Source: JBDRMV01 sp043811795
GTDB taxonomy: Bacteria; CG03
NCBI GenBank assembly: GCA_043811795.1
Contig: JBDRMV010000059.1
Location: 1 to 39,777, forward strand
Length of the DNA stretch: 39,777 nucleotides
Reading direction: 5' to 3'
Shown here: piece after piece, positions 23,941 through 33,306 of the stretch
Position numbering within the stretch: the stretch's first letter is position 1
How the letters are laid out: the number at the start of each line of letters is the position of its first letter
Notes under the pieces: model-generated
Seen by the model: only the letters and a program-made list of their open reading frames with translations
Database searches by the model: none
Told to the model about the DNA's origin: nothing
Program-made: the position numbers and the translations under genes

Positions 23941-25663
23941 AAACAAAAAAAAAGTTAAGGGTGCGGTTCCAGTGAAAGAGGAAAAAATATACAATATTTT
24001 TATTTTTGTTCTTTTTGCGCTTTTCTTTTTGAGCACCGCTTTTCTCATAGACGTAAAGCACTACCGGCTGAAACTCATTGCAATGGAAATCGGCGCGCTG
24101 ACATTTATTGTCGTCTTTTTAATGACCTCTGTTTTCAAAAAAATGGTTCTGTGGAAAAAGAGCCCCCTTGACCTGTGGGTCGCCCTTTTCTTCGGCTATG
24201 TTCTGATTAGATACCTGACGTTTTCGGATAAAAATGTTGCGAGAATGGAAATGGAAAAAAACTTTTTATGCTTTGGATTATTCTTTGGAATCAGCCAGAA
24301 TATCTTAAAGCAGCAGGTTAAGAAAATTCTAAAAATCTTTGCGATATCGGCAATTTTAGTTGCAATATATGGCCTCTGGCAGAATTTCGGGACTCCTGTT
24401 TGGGTGTTCAATGTTCCGCACATTTCCCCGCCTTACGCAACGTTCGGAAACCAGAATTTTTTCGCGGCGTACCTTGTTATAGCGCTCCCCATGGCGTTTC
24501 TTTTTTTAAAAGAAAAGAATGGTTACTTAAAGTTTATCGGCTTTGCCGGAGTGCTCATTTTTGCGCTTGGTTTATATTACGCGGGAAGCCGGGGAGGGAT
24601 TCTGGCGGCATTTGCGGGTGTAATGGTTTTCCTGCTCGCAAAGTACGGGAAGAGAATAAAATATCTGAAAATAATACTGGTTCTGGTTTTATTGTGCGCG
24701 CTTGCGGCGGGATATCTTAAGCGTTCATTCTGGCTGCGCGATACCCATCGTAAACTGATATGGCAGGATACGATAAGAATGGCTCTGAAGAATCCTTTTG
24801 GCGTCGGCCCGGGGGCTTTTGCCTCAAGTTTCCCCGATTATGCTTCGGACAAACTCAAGAAAGTTTATCCCCAGAATAAGTTTATCGTCAATTTTGCCCA
24901 CAACGAATATCTTGAAATTTTTTCGGAACTCGGCTTGCCGGGTTTGTTTCTTTTTCTGATGATTATTGTTACTTTTTTCAGGAAATCAAAAAATCCCTAT
25001 CTTCTGGCATCTGCCGCCGGCATTCTCGTTCACAACATTTTTTCGGTGAACATGCGGTTTATAATTTCGGCGGGCTTCCTTTATTTTATTTTCGCCGTTT
25101 TCAGAGCGGAGAACTCTGAAGACCGCAGAATAAATTTGGAGGGCTCGGCGCCGGTTATTCCGTTTGTTCTGGCTGCGGCATTAACCGTTTTTTTTGTTCC
25201 GCAGATTTTCAAGCCCATAAAAGCCCTTAAAATCACCTCGTCCGAGCCGGATTTTTTCGAGGACGTGAAAGCGGAGGAAATAAAAAAACTTGAAAACAAA
25301 TTGAGCGCAAATCCGAAGGACTACGATACCCTTTACCGTATCGGGTGGTTTTACGCAAAGAAAAAAAACTTCAGGACGGCTGTTGACTATTTTATGAAGG
25401 CGTCGGAAGTCAGGCCGACGCCGGGCCTGTGGAACAACATCGGCAATATTTTCTTTGAAACGGGCGACCGTCCGCGGGCGATTCAGGCTTATAAGAATGC
25501 TCTTTCCATGAATCCGGAACTGATTGACGCCCATTTCAATCTCGGTTACACATATTTTTACGAGGGGCGCCTGGGCGAGTCGGCCGCCTGTTTCAACGAG
25601 GTTCTGAAGCGCGACAAAAATAACGCGAAGGCGATTGTGATGCTCGAGAAGATGAAAGAATAA
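23933..25663 (+). CDS. O-antigen ligase/polymerase-like membrane protein with TPR tail
   Basis: The ATG at 23933 is preferred; a TTG at 23918 is possible. Multiple membrane segments fill about residues 20-410. The Wzy/WaaL signature is present: YYAGSRGGILAAFAG, NPFGVGPGAF, and the loop-and-helix AHNEYLEIFSELGLPGL. After the last membrane helix, about residues 440-576 hold TPR repeats (YDTLYRIGWFYAKKKNFRTA, GNIFFETGDRPRAIQAYKNA, AHFNLGYTYFYEGRLGESAA). Proteins of this type polymerise or attach surface glycans or glycosylate proteins. The TPR part suggests a protein partner. Specific substrate unknown. Confidence 0.88.
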   Translation: MSKNKKKVKGAVPVKEEKIYNIFIFVLFALFFLSTAFLIDVKHYRLKLIAMEIGALTFIVVFLMTSVFKKMVLWKKSPLDLWVALFFGYVLIRYLTFSDKNVARMEMEKNFLCFGLFFGISQNILKQQVKKILKIFAISAILVAIYGLWQNFGTPVWVFNVPHISPPYATFGNQNFFAAYLVIALPMAFLFLKEKNGYLKFIGFAGVLIFALGLYYAGSRGGILAAFAGVMVFLLAKYGKRIKYLKIILVLVLLCALAAGYLKRSFWLRDTHRKLIWQDTIRMALKNPFGVGPGAFASSFPDYASDKLKKVYPQNKFIVNFAHNEYLEIFSELGLPGLFLFLMIIVTFFRKSKNPYLLASAAGILVHNIFSVNMRFIISAGFLYFIFAVFRAENSEDRRINLEGSAPVIPFVLAAALTVFFVPQIFKPIKALKITSSEPDFFEDVKAEEIKKLENKLSANPKDYDTLYRIGWFYAKKKNFRTAVDYFMKASEVRPTPGLWNNIGNIFFETGDRPRAIQAYKNALSMNPELIDAHFNLGYTYFYEGRLGESAACFNEVLKRDKNNAKAIVMLEKMKE

Positions 25664-25674
25664 TCCATAAGAAA

Positions 25675-26439
25675 ATGGAAAATAAAAATTTAGCCGAAAG
25701 GATTTTAGAAGCAAATTGCATCCTCCCCGCCGATGTGCTGTTCTTTCTGAAAAAAGCAAAAAGAACGGAGACGTCAAAAAAAGGAAAAAAGTTCCTTGAA
25801 ATGGTTTTTGAAAACATTGCGGTTGCGGGAGAAAAAAAATTCCCCCTCTGCCAGGATACGGGGATTGTTTCCTTTTATGTTCCGCACAAATACGGCGGGG
25901 AATTTTTGAGGCGGCAGACCTTTCTCGCCTATAAAGAGTTGAGAAATTCGCAGGTCGACAGACCTTTCGACGGGAAAGTTGATAAAAGAAATCTCCCCGA
26001 TATACATTATTCCGACGGTTCAGGTAAAGGAAAGTTTATTGTCAGGGGCGGCGGTTCTTTGAACTGCACCGCATTGATTATGGCGAATCCGTCTTCCACA
26101 GGGGATGAAATCATCCGCCTTGTTGCGGACAGTGTTGCGGAAAAAGCCCCGTATTGCTGTCCGCCCGTCTTTGTCGGCATCGGTCTCGGCGGCACGCCGT
26201 CCGGCGCCCTGCTTTTAAGCGAGGAGATTCTGACACAGGATTTAAGGGGAAGAAGCACTAAGACGGAGAAAAAAATTCTAACCGAAATAAATAAAAGCGG
26301 CATCGGACCCGGCGGATGGGGAGGGAAAAACACCGCTCTCTGCGTTAAAATAAAGGAACTTCCGTCTCACATGGCAACCCTGTCCGTGGGTATAACGATT
26401 TCCTGCTGGTGCCTGCGGAAAGGAAACGTATATGGATAA
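25675..26439 (+). CDS. class I fumarate hydratase/tartrate dehydratase alpha subunit
   Basis: N-terminal (Fe-S) half of class I fumarase-type hydro-lyases. The likely [4Fe-4S] ligands are Cys59 (CQDTG), Cys162 (CCPPVFVGIG) and Cys244 (SCWCL). The RGGGS motif at 124-128 is present, but the following residue pair reads LN where related subunits usually have EN. At 254 residues it is slightly shorter than usual (about 280). The beta subunit, needed for activity in two-subunit enzymes, is not next to it: the downstream gene is a GAF/HD-GYP protein, overlapping by 8 bp. Fumarase is the likeliest reaction, but tartrate or another dehydration is possible. Confidence 0.88.
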   Translation: MENKNLAERILEANCILPADVLFFLKKAKRTETSKKGKKFLEMVFENIAVAGEKKFPLCQDTGIVSFYVPHKYGGEFLRRQTFLAYKELRNSQVDRPFDGKVDKRNLPDIHYSDGSGKGKFIVRGGGSLNCTALIMANPSSTGDEIIRLVADSVAEKAPYCCPPVFVGIGLGGTPSGALLLSEEILTQDLRGRSTKTEKKILTEINKSGIGPGGWGGKNTALCVKIKELPSHMATLSVGITISCWCLRKGNVYG

Positions 26440-27700
26440 CGAATTAGAACAGTTAAGGGAAGAGAAAGAGCGTTTGAGGATGCTTCTTGATTTCGGCCAC
26501 AAGGTCTCGACCGAGATACTGAATCTTGACGATCTGCTGAAACTGATAATGGCCGAGGCGAGACAGATTCTCAACGCCGACCGCTGCTCTGTTTTTATAA
26601 TGGATTCCGACACGAAAACGCTATGGAGCAAAATCGCCGACGGGCTCGAGGACAAAGAAATCCGGCTCCCCGCGGGGAAGGGTATCATCGGCGCCGTCGC
26701 CGAGAGCGGAGAGATTCTTAACATAAAAGACGCTTATGGCGATGAGCGCTTTAACGCTGAGACGGATAGTAAGACCGGTTATAAAACAAGAACGGTTCTC
26801 GCTGCCCCTATGAAAAACAACAAAGGCGAGATAATCGGCGTTTTTCAGGTTCTTAACAAACAGGAATCCGTCTTTAACGAGGAAGATGAAAAAATTCTTT
26901 TACTCCTTGCGCGACAGGCGGGGGATGCCGTAGAGAACGCATTTCTCTACGAAGAGCAGAAAAAAATGTTCGAGAGTTTTATTGAAACGCTTTCGCATAC
27001 GCTTGATAAGAGAGATGCCCTTACCGCGGGCCACTCGCTCAGGGTGACGTATTTTTCGCTGAAACTGGGCGAGAAACTTGCTCTCAGGCGTGATGAGATT
27101 GATCTTCTGAAATATTCGTCATGGATGCACGACCTCGGCAAGATCGGCGTGAGGGAGCACATTCTGGCAAAGATGGGAGCCCTCACGGACGAAGAATTCG
27201 AAAAAATGAAAATGCACACGAATTTCACGAAAGAAATTCTTGAAAGAATTTACTTCAAAAAAGAGTTCAGAGGGATTCCTCTGATTGCTTCTTCGCACCA
27301 TGAGAATGTCGACGGTTCGGGTTATCCGGATAAACTGAGAGGAACAGCAGTTCCCTTTTTGGCGCGGATTATTGCCGTGTGCGACGTTTTCGACGCGATA
27401 ACTTCAAAGAGACATTACAGGGAGCCGATGCCGGTAATGGGCGTCCTCCGGATTATTAAAGAGGGCACCGGGAAAAAATTCGACGAATCGTGCGTCGCCG
27501 CCTTTTTCAAAATAAATCTCTACGAGGTGCTTGCGGGAATCAATCTTGAAAAGGTCGATAATTTCTTTATTATCCCCGATGAGAAAAAACTGCTTGAAGA
27601 ATATACCCTTGAGGATTTTTACAGGATTCTGAATGTGGATAATTTTACCGCTCCGCAGCATAAAATCGTCGAAACATTCGGGAAGTATTATGGAAGATAA
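26432..27700 (+). CDS. GAF sensor with HD-GYP phosphodiesterase domain
   Basis: A short N-terminal coil is followed by a GAF domain (about residues 28-175) and a complete HD-GYP domain: HDLGKIGV (233-240), further metal His in the 201 and 262 regions, and HHENVDGSGYP (289-299). HD-GYP enzymes hydrolyse cyclic di-GMP or related cyclic dinucleotides, usually under control of the sensor domain. The protein has no membrane segment, so it is cytosolic. No diguanylate cyclase is present in the window. A ribosome site (AAGGAAA) lies in the end of the fumarase gene. It overlaps valS by 11 bp. Confidence 0.94.
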   Translation: MDNELEQLREEKERLRMLLDFGHKVSTEILNLDDLLKLIMAEARQILNADRCSVFIMDSDTKTLWSKIADGLEDKEIRLPAGKGIIGAVAESGEILNIKDAYGDERFNAETDSKTGYKTRTVLAAPMKNNKGEIIGVFQVLNKQESVFNEEDEKILLLLARQAGDAVENAFLYEEQKKMFESFIETLSHTLDKRDALTAGHSLRVTYFSLKLGEKLALRRDEIDLLKYSSWMHDLGKIGVREHILAKMGALTDEEFEKMKMHTNFTKEILERIYFKKEFRGIPLIASSHHENVDGSGYPDKLRGTAVPFLARIIAVCDVFDAITSKRHYREPMPVMGVLRIIKEGTGKKFDESCVAAFFKINLYEVLAGINLEKVDNFFIIPDEKKLLEEYTLEDFYRILNVDNFTAPQHKIVETFGKYYGR

Positions 27701-30329
27701 AAACCTGCCGCCTGCAAAATATACGCCGGGTTTTGAAGAGGATATTTACCGCAGGTGGCGTGATAAAGGTTTTTTCCATTCGGAAATTTCAGGCAGAGAT
27801 CCTTTTACCATCGTTATTCCTCCGCCGAACATCACCGGTTCCCTGCACATGGGGCACGCCCTCAACAACGTTCTTCAGGACATTCTCATAAGATACAACA
27901 TCCTTTCGGGAAAAGGTGTCCGGTGGGTTCCCGGCACCGACCACGGCGGGATAGCGACGCAGAATGTCGTTGAAAAGGAACTGCGAAAAAGCGGGAAGGG
28001 AAAAAGAGACCTCGGCCGCGAAAAATTCCTCAGGTATATGAACGACTGGAAAGAAAAATACGGCGGCAGAATTTTGGAACAGTTAAAAATTCTGGGCTGC
28101 GCAGCCGACTGGAGCGTTTTACGTTTCACGATGGACGAGGTCTGTTCGCTTGCGGTGAAAGAAGCGTTTGTCCGTCTTTATGAGGAGGGCAAGATTTACA
28201 GGGGCTACCGGCTGATTAATTACTGCATCCGCTGTGAAACGTCCCTGTCGGATATTGAGGTCGAATACAGGGAGGAAAAGGGCAAACTCTGGTTCATAAA
28301 ATACCCGTTTGCGGACGAGCCGGGAAACGGGATAACGGTGGCGACGACAAGACCCGAGACGATGCTGGGCGACACAGCCATAGCCGTAAATCCCGGTGAC
28401 AGGCGTTATAAAAATTGCAGAGGAAAATTTCTGACGCTGCCGGTTGCAGGGAGGAGAATCCCCGTCGTTTACGACGAAAGGGTTGAAATGGATTTCGGCA
28501 CGGGAGCCGTCAAGGTAACGCCCGCCCATGATTTTGCCGATTTTGAAATAGGGCATACTCACGGTCTTGTATCCGTAAAAGTCATTGACGAGAAAGGTCT
28601 TATGACCCGTGAAGCAGGGGACGCTTTCTTCGGTCTGACGAGAAACGAGGCGAGAGAAAAGGTCTGCCGGTTACTGGAAGAGCAGGGGTTTCTGGTCAAA
28701 ACCGAAGAACTGGCTCATTCCGTTTCCGTGTGCTACCGGTGCGGCGAGCCGATTGAGCCGATGCTTTCTCTCCAGTGGTTTCTAAAAATGGAAGCCCTGG
28801 CGGTCCCGGCGATTGATGCCGCCCGAAGGTGTGAAATTAAGTTTTATCCCCGGAGGTGGCAGAAACCGTTTCTCAATTTTTTAGAGAATATTCACGACTG
28901 GTGTCTTTCAAGACAGATTTGGTGGGGACACAGATTGCCTGTCTACTACTGCCGAAGTGAAAAATGCAGCAAAATGAAAAAAGGGATAATTGTCAGCCGG
29001 GAAAAACCGGAGAAATGCCCTTTCTGCGGTTCAACCGGTATTGTTCAGGACGAGGATGTTCTTGACACGTGGTTTTCTTCGGCTCTGTGGCCGTTTGAGG
29101 TTTTCGGCTGGCCGGAAGAAACAGCCGAATTGAAGTATTATTACCCGACTTCCGTTCTGGTTACGGGACACGAGATCCTTTATCTGTGGGTCGCGAGAAT
29201 GGTGATGATGGGTCTCAAATTCGCCGGTAAAATTCCCTTCAAAGACGTTTACATTCACGGCATTGTCAGAGATAAGCGCGGGAAAAAGATGAGTAAGTCG
29301 CTCGGGAACACCATTGACCCCCTTGACGTAACCGGCCGCTACGGCGTGGACAGTTTGAGATATACCGTAACAAAACAGGCGGTTGCCGGACACGACCTTT
29401 TTATTTCCGACGAGAATTTTGTTTCCTCCAGAAATTTTATGAACAAGATATGGAATGCCGCAAACGTTGTGCTGAAGTACGGGCTCGACCGTTCTGTTGA
29501 TTTTAATGCCCTTCAGGGTATGAAATTTCCCGCAGACAGATGGATTCTTTCCGAATTTTCGGCTCTGCTTGCGGAAATTGACGCGGCATTTCTGAGTTAC
29601 GACCTTTCAAAATACGCCCGTCTGATTTATGAATTTTTCTGGAGTAAATTCTGTGACTGGTGGCTTGAGATATTGAAACGGCGGGGGGATGATTCGAGCA
29701 GCGCTCTTGCGTATTATCTGTTCAGGAATGTGCTGGTTGTGATGCATCCCGTTATACCGTTTATAACCGAAAAAATTTACGGACGAGTCAGGTCGCGGAC
29801 GGATCCCGAAAGCATCCTGAATTGCGCCTGGCCGCAACTGCGTTTTGAAGATAAAAACTCGTGCGCGGCGATGTCGGAAATCTTTACGCTCATTCAGGGG
29901 ATAAGGAATATCCGCTCAAGAATGGATGTCCCGCCGTCGAGGCGGGTCCGCGCATGCATTGATACGGATGAGAATTTAAGAAATGTAATTTCTCAGGCGG
30001 AGTTTTTAATACTTCCTCTCGCAGGGGTCAAAGATATTGTTTTTGAATCAAAACGAATCCCGCAGTCGTCAAGTTTTGCTTCTTCCGCGTGGAAGTGTTC
30101 CGTTCCCCTTTCCGGGATTGTCGACATTGCCGCCGAGGCAAAAAAAATAAACGGCGAAATAACGGAAATAAATGTTCAGATTTCAAAACTTGAAAAACTT
30201 CTTGCGAATAAAAAGTTTATTAAAAATGCCGCCCCCGGTGTAGCCCTGCAGAAAAAAGAGTTACTGGAAACATTTACAGCCAAGAAAGAAAATCTTTTTA
30301 TGTTTCTTAAATCGCTTGAGCAGGGATGA
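27690..30329 (+). CDS. valS: valyl-tRNA synthetase
   Basis: Class I synthetase charging tRNA-Val. The start is ATG 27690 with GGGAAG ribosome site; an upstream extension to 27633 is unlikely. HMGH is at residues 53-56 and KMSKS at 533-537, the editing (CP1) domain lies between (TTRPETMLGDTA, GTGAVKVTPAHD), zinc-type Cys pairs occur near 450, and a C-terminal coiled-coil arm (AKKINGEITEINVQISKLEK) is present. At 879 residues it is full length. Overlaps at both ends indicate co-transcription. Confidence 0.97.
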   Translation: MEDKNLPPAKYTPGFEEDIYRRWRDKGFFHSEISGRDPFTIVIPPPNITGSLHMGHALNNVLQDILIRYNILSGKGVRWVPGTDHGGIATQNVVEKELRKSGKGKRDLGREKFLRYMNDWKEKYGGRILEQLKILGCAADWSVLRFTMDEVCSLAVKEAFVRLYEEGKIYRGYRLINYCIRCETSLSDIEVEYREEKGKLWFIKYPFADEPGNGITVATTRPETMLGDTAIAVNPGDRRYKNCRGKFLTLPVAGRRIPVVYDERVEMDFGTGAVKVTPAHDFADFEIGHTHGLVSVKVIDEKGLMTREAGDAFFGLTRNEAREKVCRLLEEQGFLVKTEELAHSVSVCYRCGEPIEPMLSLQWFLKMEALAVPAIDAARRCEIKFYPRRWQKPFLNFLENIHDWCLSRQIWWGHRLPVYYCRSEKCSKMKKGIIVSREKPEKCPFCGSTGIVQDEDVLDTWFSSALWPFEVFGWPEETAELKYYYPTSVLVTGHEILYLWVARMVMMGLKFAGKIPFKDVYIHGIVRDKRGKKMSKSLGNTIDPLDVTGRYGVDSLRYTVTKQAVAGHDLFISDENFVSSRNFMNKIWNAANVVLKYGLDRSVDFNALQGMKFPADRWILSEFSALLAEIDAAFLSYDLSKYARLIYEFFWSKFCDWWLEILKRRGDDSSSALAYYLFRNVLVVMHPVIPFITEKIYGRVRSRTDPESILNCAWPQLRFEDKNSCAAMSEIFTLIQGIRNIRSRMDVPPSRRVRACIDTDENLRNVISQAEFLILPLAGVKDIVFESKRIPQSSSFASSAWKCSVPLSGIVDIAAEAKKINGEITEINVQISKLEKLLANKKFIKNAAPGVALQKKELLETFTAKKENLFMFLKSLEQG

Positions 30330-31744
30330 CGCCGGCGAAATTTTTTTTAGCGGCTGTTTTGCTCCTTGCCTCAGCGGCCTTTGCCGTAACGGAAAAATGG
30401 AACAAAGGAAACTTTGAAATAATTTTCCAGTATCCGCCTCCGGCAAATGATTTTGAATCGTACAGGAGCGAAATTCTCAAAGGAAAACTGGTTTCTTTTT
30501 CAAATGTTCTTGAGGATATTTTAAGCCGAAAAAGTATTCCCCGCCTGCATATTATTGCAGGCCCGCCGGATAAATTCTTTTTTGACGAAAACAGAATGGA
30601 AATACACCTGCCGGTCAGTGACGATTTTAACATAGAAAACGGCATTTCGCTGATAACCCGTATTTTCAGGATTTCAGAGGACTCCTCGCTTTTAAAGGAT
30701 TATTTCGGAACGCCCTGCAGGTTCAGGGACGGTTTTCTTTTCGGCTTCCAGCGGGCAGGGAAGTTCTATCTTTCTTTTGAGGACGGGGAAAAATTAAATC
30801 TGCTGCTGGAAGAGAATGAACCTTTTGATTCCGTCAAGGCGGTATCCGATTCCGTTATTATGTACCGCTCCGGCAATTCGCTGTGGGTTATAGACGTTAA
30901 CAGGAAAAAAAACTTCTGCTATTTTTCCGCACCCGTAGGTTTCGGCGGCGCAACGTCAGGCGGTGTTCCCTTTATGAGTTCCTTCGACTGCGACGGGGAG
31001 AATGTTGCCGTTTGCGTCTGTTCCGGCGAGAAATCGCACATTATCCTCGGAAAAATCGGGCAGAGACCCGACATTTTTTTTCAGGACCTGCCGTACAAAA
31101 TCGAAAAAATTTTTATAAACGGCGAGACAATCGCATTTTTCGCCACGCTCGATTCCGGGAAGAAAGTCGTGGGTATCGGGTCGCAGCGCCTTAAGAAAAT
31201 TTCAAGAATTTATTCGTTCGGGAAGAATGTTCTGCCGCTTCTGAAATACAAGAAAGGCCTGCTTATTTTTTCGCCCGGCGCCAAAAAACTGGAATACATT
31301 GATGCTGACAGGTCTGTGCTTGTAACTTCTAAAATCAGGGTTAAAACCATACCTGCCGTCACGGGCGTAAAATATCTGGCGGCGCTCAGAAACGATTTTC
31401 TGCCCGAGGGTATTAAGAAAGACCTTTTAAGTAAATCATCGGAAAGAGTTCTTTTCCTGAAGGACGTCAATCACCTGAATTTTATTTTAAAAGATATCCG
31501 CAAAAAGGTTTTCTACTCGTTTCACCCGGTTTCGTCGGAGGAGTATTTTCTGCTTGAGGCAAAAAATTATCTCAGAAGTTTTTCCCGATGCGTCGTATCG
31601 GGTTTGCTGACGAAGGAGCAGCTTTTATTCAATAAACAAAACAGGAGGAGAAAAATTTCTCTCGGAATTTCGGGTTTTTTCATTGTTTTATTAACCGTTT
31701 TACAAGGAGCGAAAAATGTCAAGAAGAAAAAGGAAACCGTTTGA
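30326..31744 (+). CDS. exported protein of unknown function with C-terminal membrane anchor
   Basis: A Sec signal peptide (MTPAKFFLAAVLLLASAAFA) and a hydrophobic segment at about 447-462 (ISLGISGFFIVLLTVL) bracket about 420 residues. Short repeated strand patterns in the middle (LWVIDVNRKKNF, SHIILGKIG, KVVGIGSQ, LEYIDADRS) look like beta-propeller blades, but no named family is recognised. The C-terminal tail is very basic (KNVKKKKETV) and would stay in the cytoplasm. The ATG overlaps the valS stop. The last 29 bp overlap rph and contain its ribosome site. Confidence 0.78.
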   Translation: MTPAKFFLAAVLLLASAAFAVTEKWNKGNFEIIFQYPPPANDFESYRSEILKGKLVSFSNVLEDILSRKSIPRLHIIAGPPDKFFFDENRMEIHLPVSDDFNIENGISLITRIFRISEDSSLLKDYFGTPCRFRDGFLFGFQRAGKFYLSFEDGEKLNLLLEENEPFDSVKAVSDSVIMYRSGNSLWVIDVNRKKNFCYFSAPVGFGGATSGGVPFMSSFDCDGENVAVCVCSGEKSHIILGKIGQRPDIFFQDLPYKIEKIFINGETIAFFATLDSGKKVVGIGSQRLKKISRIYSFGKNVLPLLKYKKGLLIFSPGAKKLEYIDADRSVLVTSKIRVKTIPAVTGVKYLAALRNDFLPEGIKKDLLSKSSERVLFLKDVNHLNFILKDIRKKVFYSFHPVSSEEYFLLEAKNYLRSFSRCVVSGLLTKEQLLFNKQNRRRKISLGISGFFIVLLTVLQGAKNVKKKKETV

Positions 31745-32435
31745 ACTGAGGCCCGTTGAAATTATACCTGATTTTCAGGGAGTTCCCTCGGGCGTAACAC
31801 TTGTTTCTTTCGGAAACACGAAGGTCATAACAAGCGTGGGCATGGACGATTTTGTTCCCCCTCATCTTAAAGGGACCGGAACGGGCTGGCTCAATGTGGA
31901 GTACTCCATTCTCCCGTACGCGACGGTTCCGAGAAACCGGCGGGAGAGAGCGAAAATTTCAGGAAGGACGCAGGAAATTCAGCGCCTGATAGGAAGGTGT
32001 CTGAGGTGCGCGGTTGATCTTTCTTCGATAGGGGAAAAGACGGTTAAGGTTGACTGCGATGTTCTTCAGGCGGACGGGGGCACGAGAACAGCGGCGGTTA
32101 CCGGAGCTTTTGCGGCGCTTTATCTTTTTTTCAAGCGCATCGGGAGAGAGAGGAAGATTTTTAATTTTCCGGTCAGGGAGCACATCGCTGCGGTGAGCTG
32201 CGGGATTGTTGAGGGCGAAGTCCTGCTGGACCTTGATTACGAGGAGGATTACCTTGCATCAGCCGATATGAACGTTGCGGGGACGGGCGAAAGTTTTGCG
32301 GAAATTCAGGTAAGCGGCGAGGAAAAATTTTTCGACAGAGAGAAATTTCTGAAAATGCTTGATGCCGCATCCCTCGGAATAAAACAACTGATAGAAATTC
32401 AAAAAAAAGCAATTGCGGGCGCTCTGAAGGGTTAA
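31716..32435 (+). CDS. rph: ribonuclease PH
   Basis: Phosphorolytic 3'-5' exoribonuclease that trims tRNA precursors. The 239 residues contain the family motifs GTGWLNVEYSILPYAT, GRTQEIQRLIGRCLR, DCDVLQADGGTRTAA and DLDYEEDYLASADMNVAGTG, including the phosphate-binding GGTR and conserved Arg in GRTQEIQ. A strong ribosome site (ACAAGGAGCGAAAA before ATG) lies within the preceding gene. It is the last gene of the long (+) operon. Confidence 0.96.
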   Translation: MSRRKRKPFELRPVEIIPDFQGVPSGVTLVSFGNTKVITSVGMDDFVPPHLKGTGTGWLNVEYSILPYATVPRNRRERAKISGRTQEIQRLIGRCLRCAVDLSSIGEKTVKVDCDVLQADGGTRTAAVTGAFAALYLFFKRIGRERKIFNFPVREHIAAVSCGIVEGEVLLDLDYEEDYLASADMNVAGTGESFAEIQVSGEEKFFDREKFLKMLDAASLGIKQLIEIQKKAIAGALKG

Positions 32436-32441
32436 AATATA

Positions 32442-32461
32442 GAAAAGGCCTGCGCTTTTTT
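32442..32461. terminator. weak hairpin between convergent rph and DUF559 genes
   Basis: GAAAAGGC followed closely by GCTTTTTT gives a short imperfect stem ending in a T run on the + strand, 7 bp after the rph stop. The location fits a terminator, but the stem is weak. Confidence 0.35.
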
Positions 32462-32464
32462 GCG

Positions 32465-33220
32465 CTATACTTTTACTTTCAGAGGGAGTTCGGGGTGACC
32501 GCCGCCGAGTTTTTGCGAGATTTTTTTTATCTTCCTGAAAGATAACAGCGGGTTTTTTACGATTTTCTCTTCGGGTATCCTTAAAATTTTCCAGCCGAGA
32601 TTCCGTAATTCCCTGTCTCGCCGTCGGTCTTTTAACCGCTGCTGTTTTCGGGAGTGCCAGCGGAAACCGTCGCACTCGACGTTCAGCCAGCCCTTCCTGC
32701 AGGGCAGGGCGAAGTCCATCCTGTAGATTTTCCTGTTTTTACGCCTGACCCTGAACTGCGGATAATAAGGGATTTTATTTTTCTTCAGGATGTCCGCCAG
32801 GATGTCTTCTATCGGGGGGATGTCAAAGAGCCGCCTGACGTCGGGGGAGCGGCGCAGTTTATGAAGAGACGTGAAACCGAAAGAAATTCTAACGCCTTTC
32901 CTGTTGGACGGCGCCCGGCGGAGTTTGAGTACCCTGCTCAAAACGAACTGCAGGTAGAGTTGTTCCGCCCGGATATGTTTTTTTTCTTCGGGCAGGAGTT
33001 CTTTTCTTTTTTTCAGCCGCCAGAACTTTACCCGTCCGTACAGTTCAATTTTCCTGCCGCTCTTCCCGAAATTTATCGGCTGGTAAAAGGCGAGGTATTT
33101 CGGCTTTCTCAGCGGCGCGTGTTTGAGAGGCACCCTGTACCATTTTTTGTTCAAAAGAAGTTCCCTGTCGCGTTTGGTTTTCAGGACGCAGACCAGAACC
33201 TCGGGCCGTTCCTTTTTCAT
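32465..33220 (-). CDS. DUF559-type nuclease-fold protein with conserved N-terminal domain
   Basis: The C-terminal half (about residues 140-235) matches the DUF559/Vsr-like PD-(D/E)xK fold: YRMDFALP gives the Asp, NVECDGFRWH the E-x-D pair, and LRNLGWKILRIPEEKI the closing strands. The N-terminal part (about 7-125) has a pattern I recall from other proteins of unknown function: EVLVCVLKTKRD, KWYRVPLKHAP, YLAFYQPINFGK, IELYGRVKFW. The protein is very basic, as expected for nucleic-acid binding. Role (repair, restriction or other) is unknown. It follows the TPR/HEAT gene on the same strand by 86 bp and is tail to tail with rph. Confidence 0.85.
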   Translation of the reverse strand: MKKERPEVLVCVLKTKRDRELLLNKKWYRVPLKHAPLRKPKYLAFYQPINFGKSGRKIELYGRVKFWRLKKRKELLPEEKKHIRAEQLYLQFVLSRVLKLRRAPSNRKGVRISFGFTSLHKLRRSPDVRRLFDIPPIEDILADILKKNKIPYYPQFRVRRKNRKIYRMDFALPCRKGWLNVECDGFRWHSRKQQRLKDRRRDRELRNLGWKILRIPEEKIVKNPLLSFRKIKKISQKLGGGHPELPLKVKV

Positions 33221-33294
33221 TCCGTTGGAGATGGCGCCCTCAAAAGTTTTGACTGTCGCTCAAATGCTTCCCGTGCATTTTTCGTCAGCATCAT
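33217..33294 (-). CDS. possible 25-residue ORF coupled to the DUF559 gene
   Basis: ATG at 33294 opens a short frame (MMLTKNAREAFERQSKLL then RAPSPTE) whose TGA overlaps the ATG of the DUF559 gene. There is no clear ribosome site. The tight ATGA junction is the only support; a decayed N-terminus or chance are equally possible. Confidence 0.25.
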   Translation of the reverse strand: MMLTKNAREAFERQSKLLRAPSPTE

Positions 33295-33306
33295 AAAAAT
33301 TTATAA

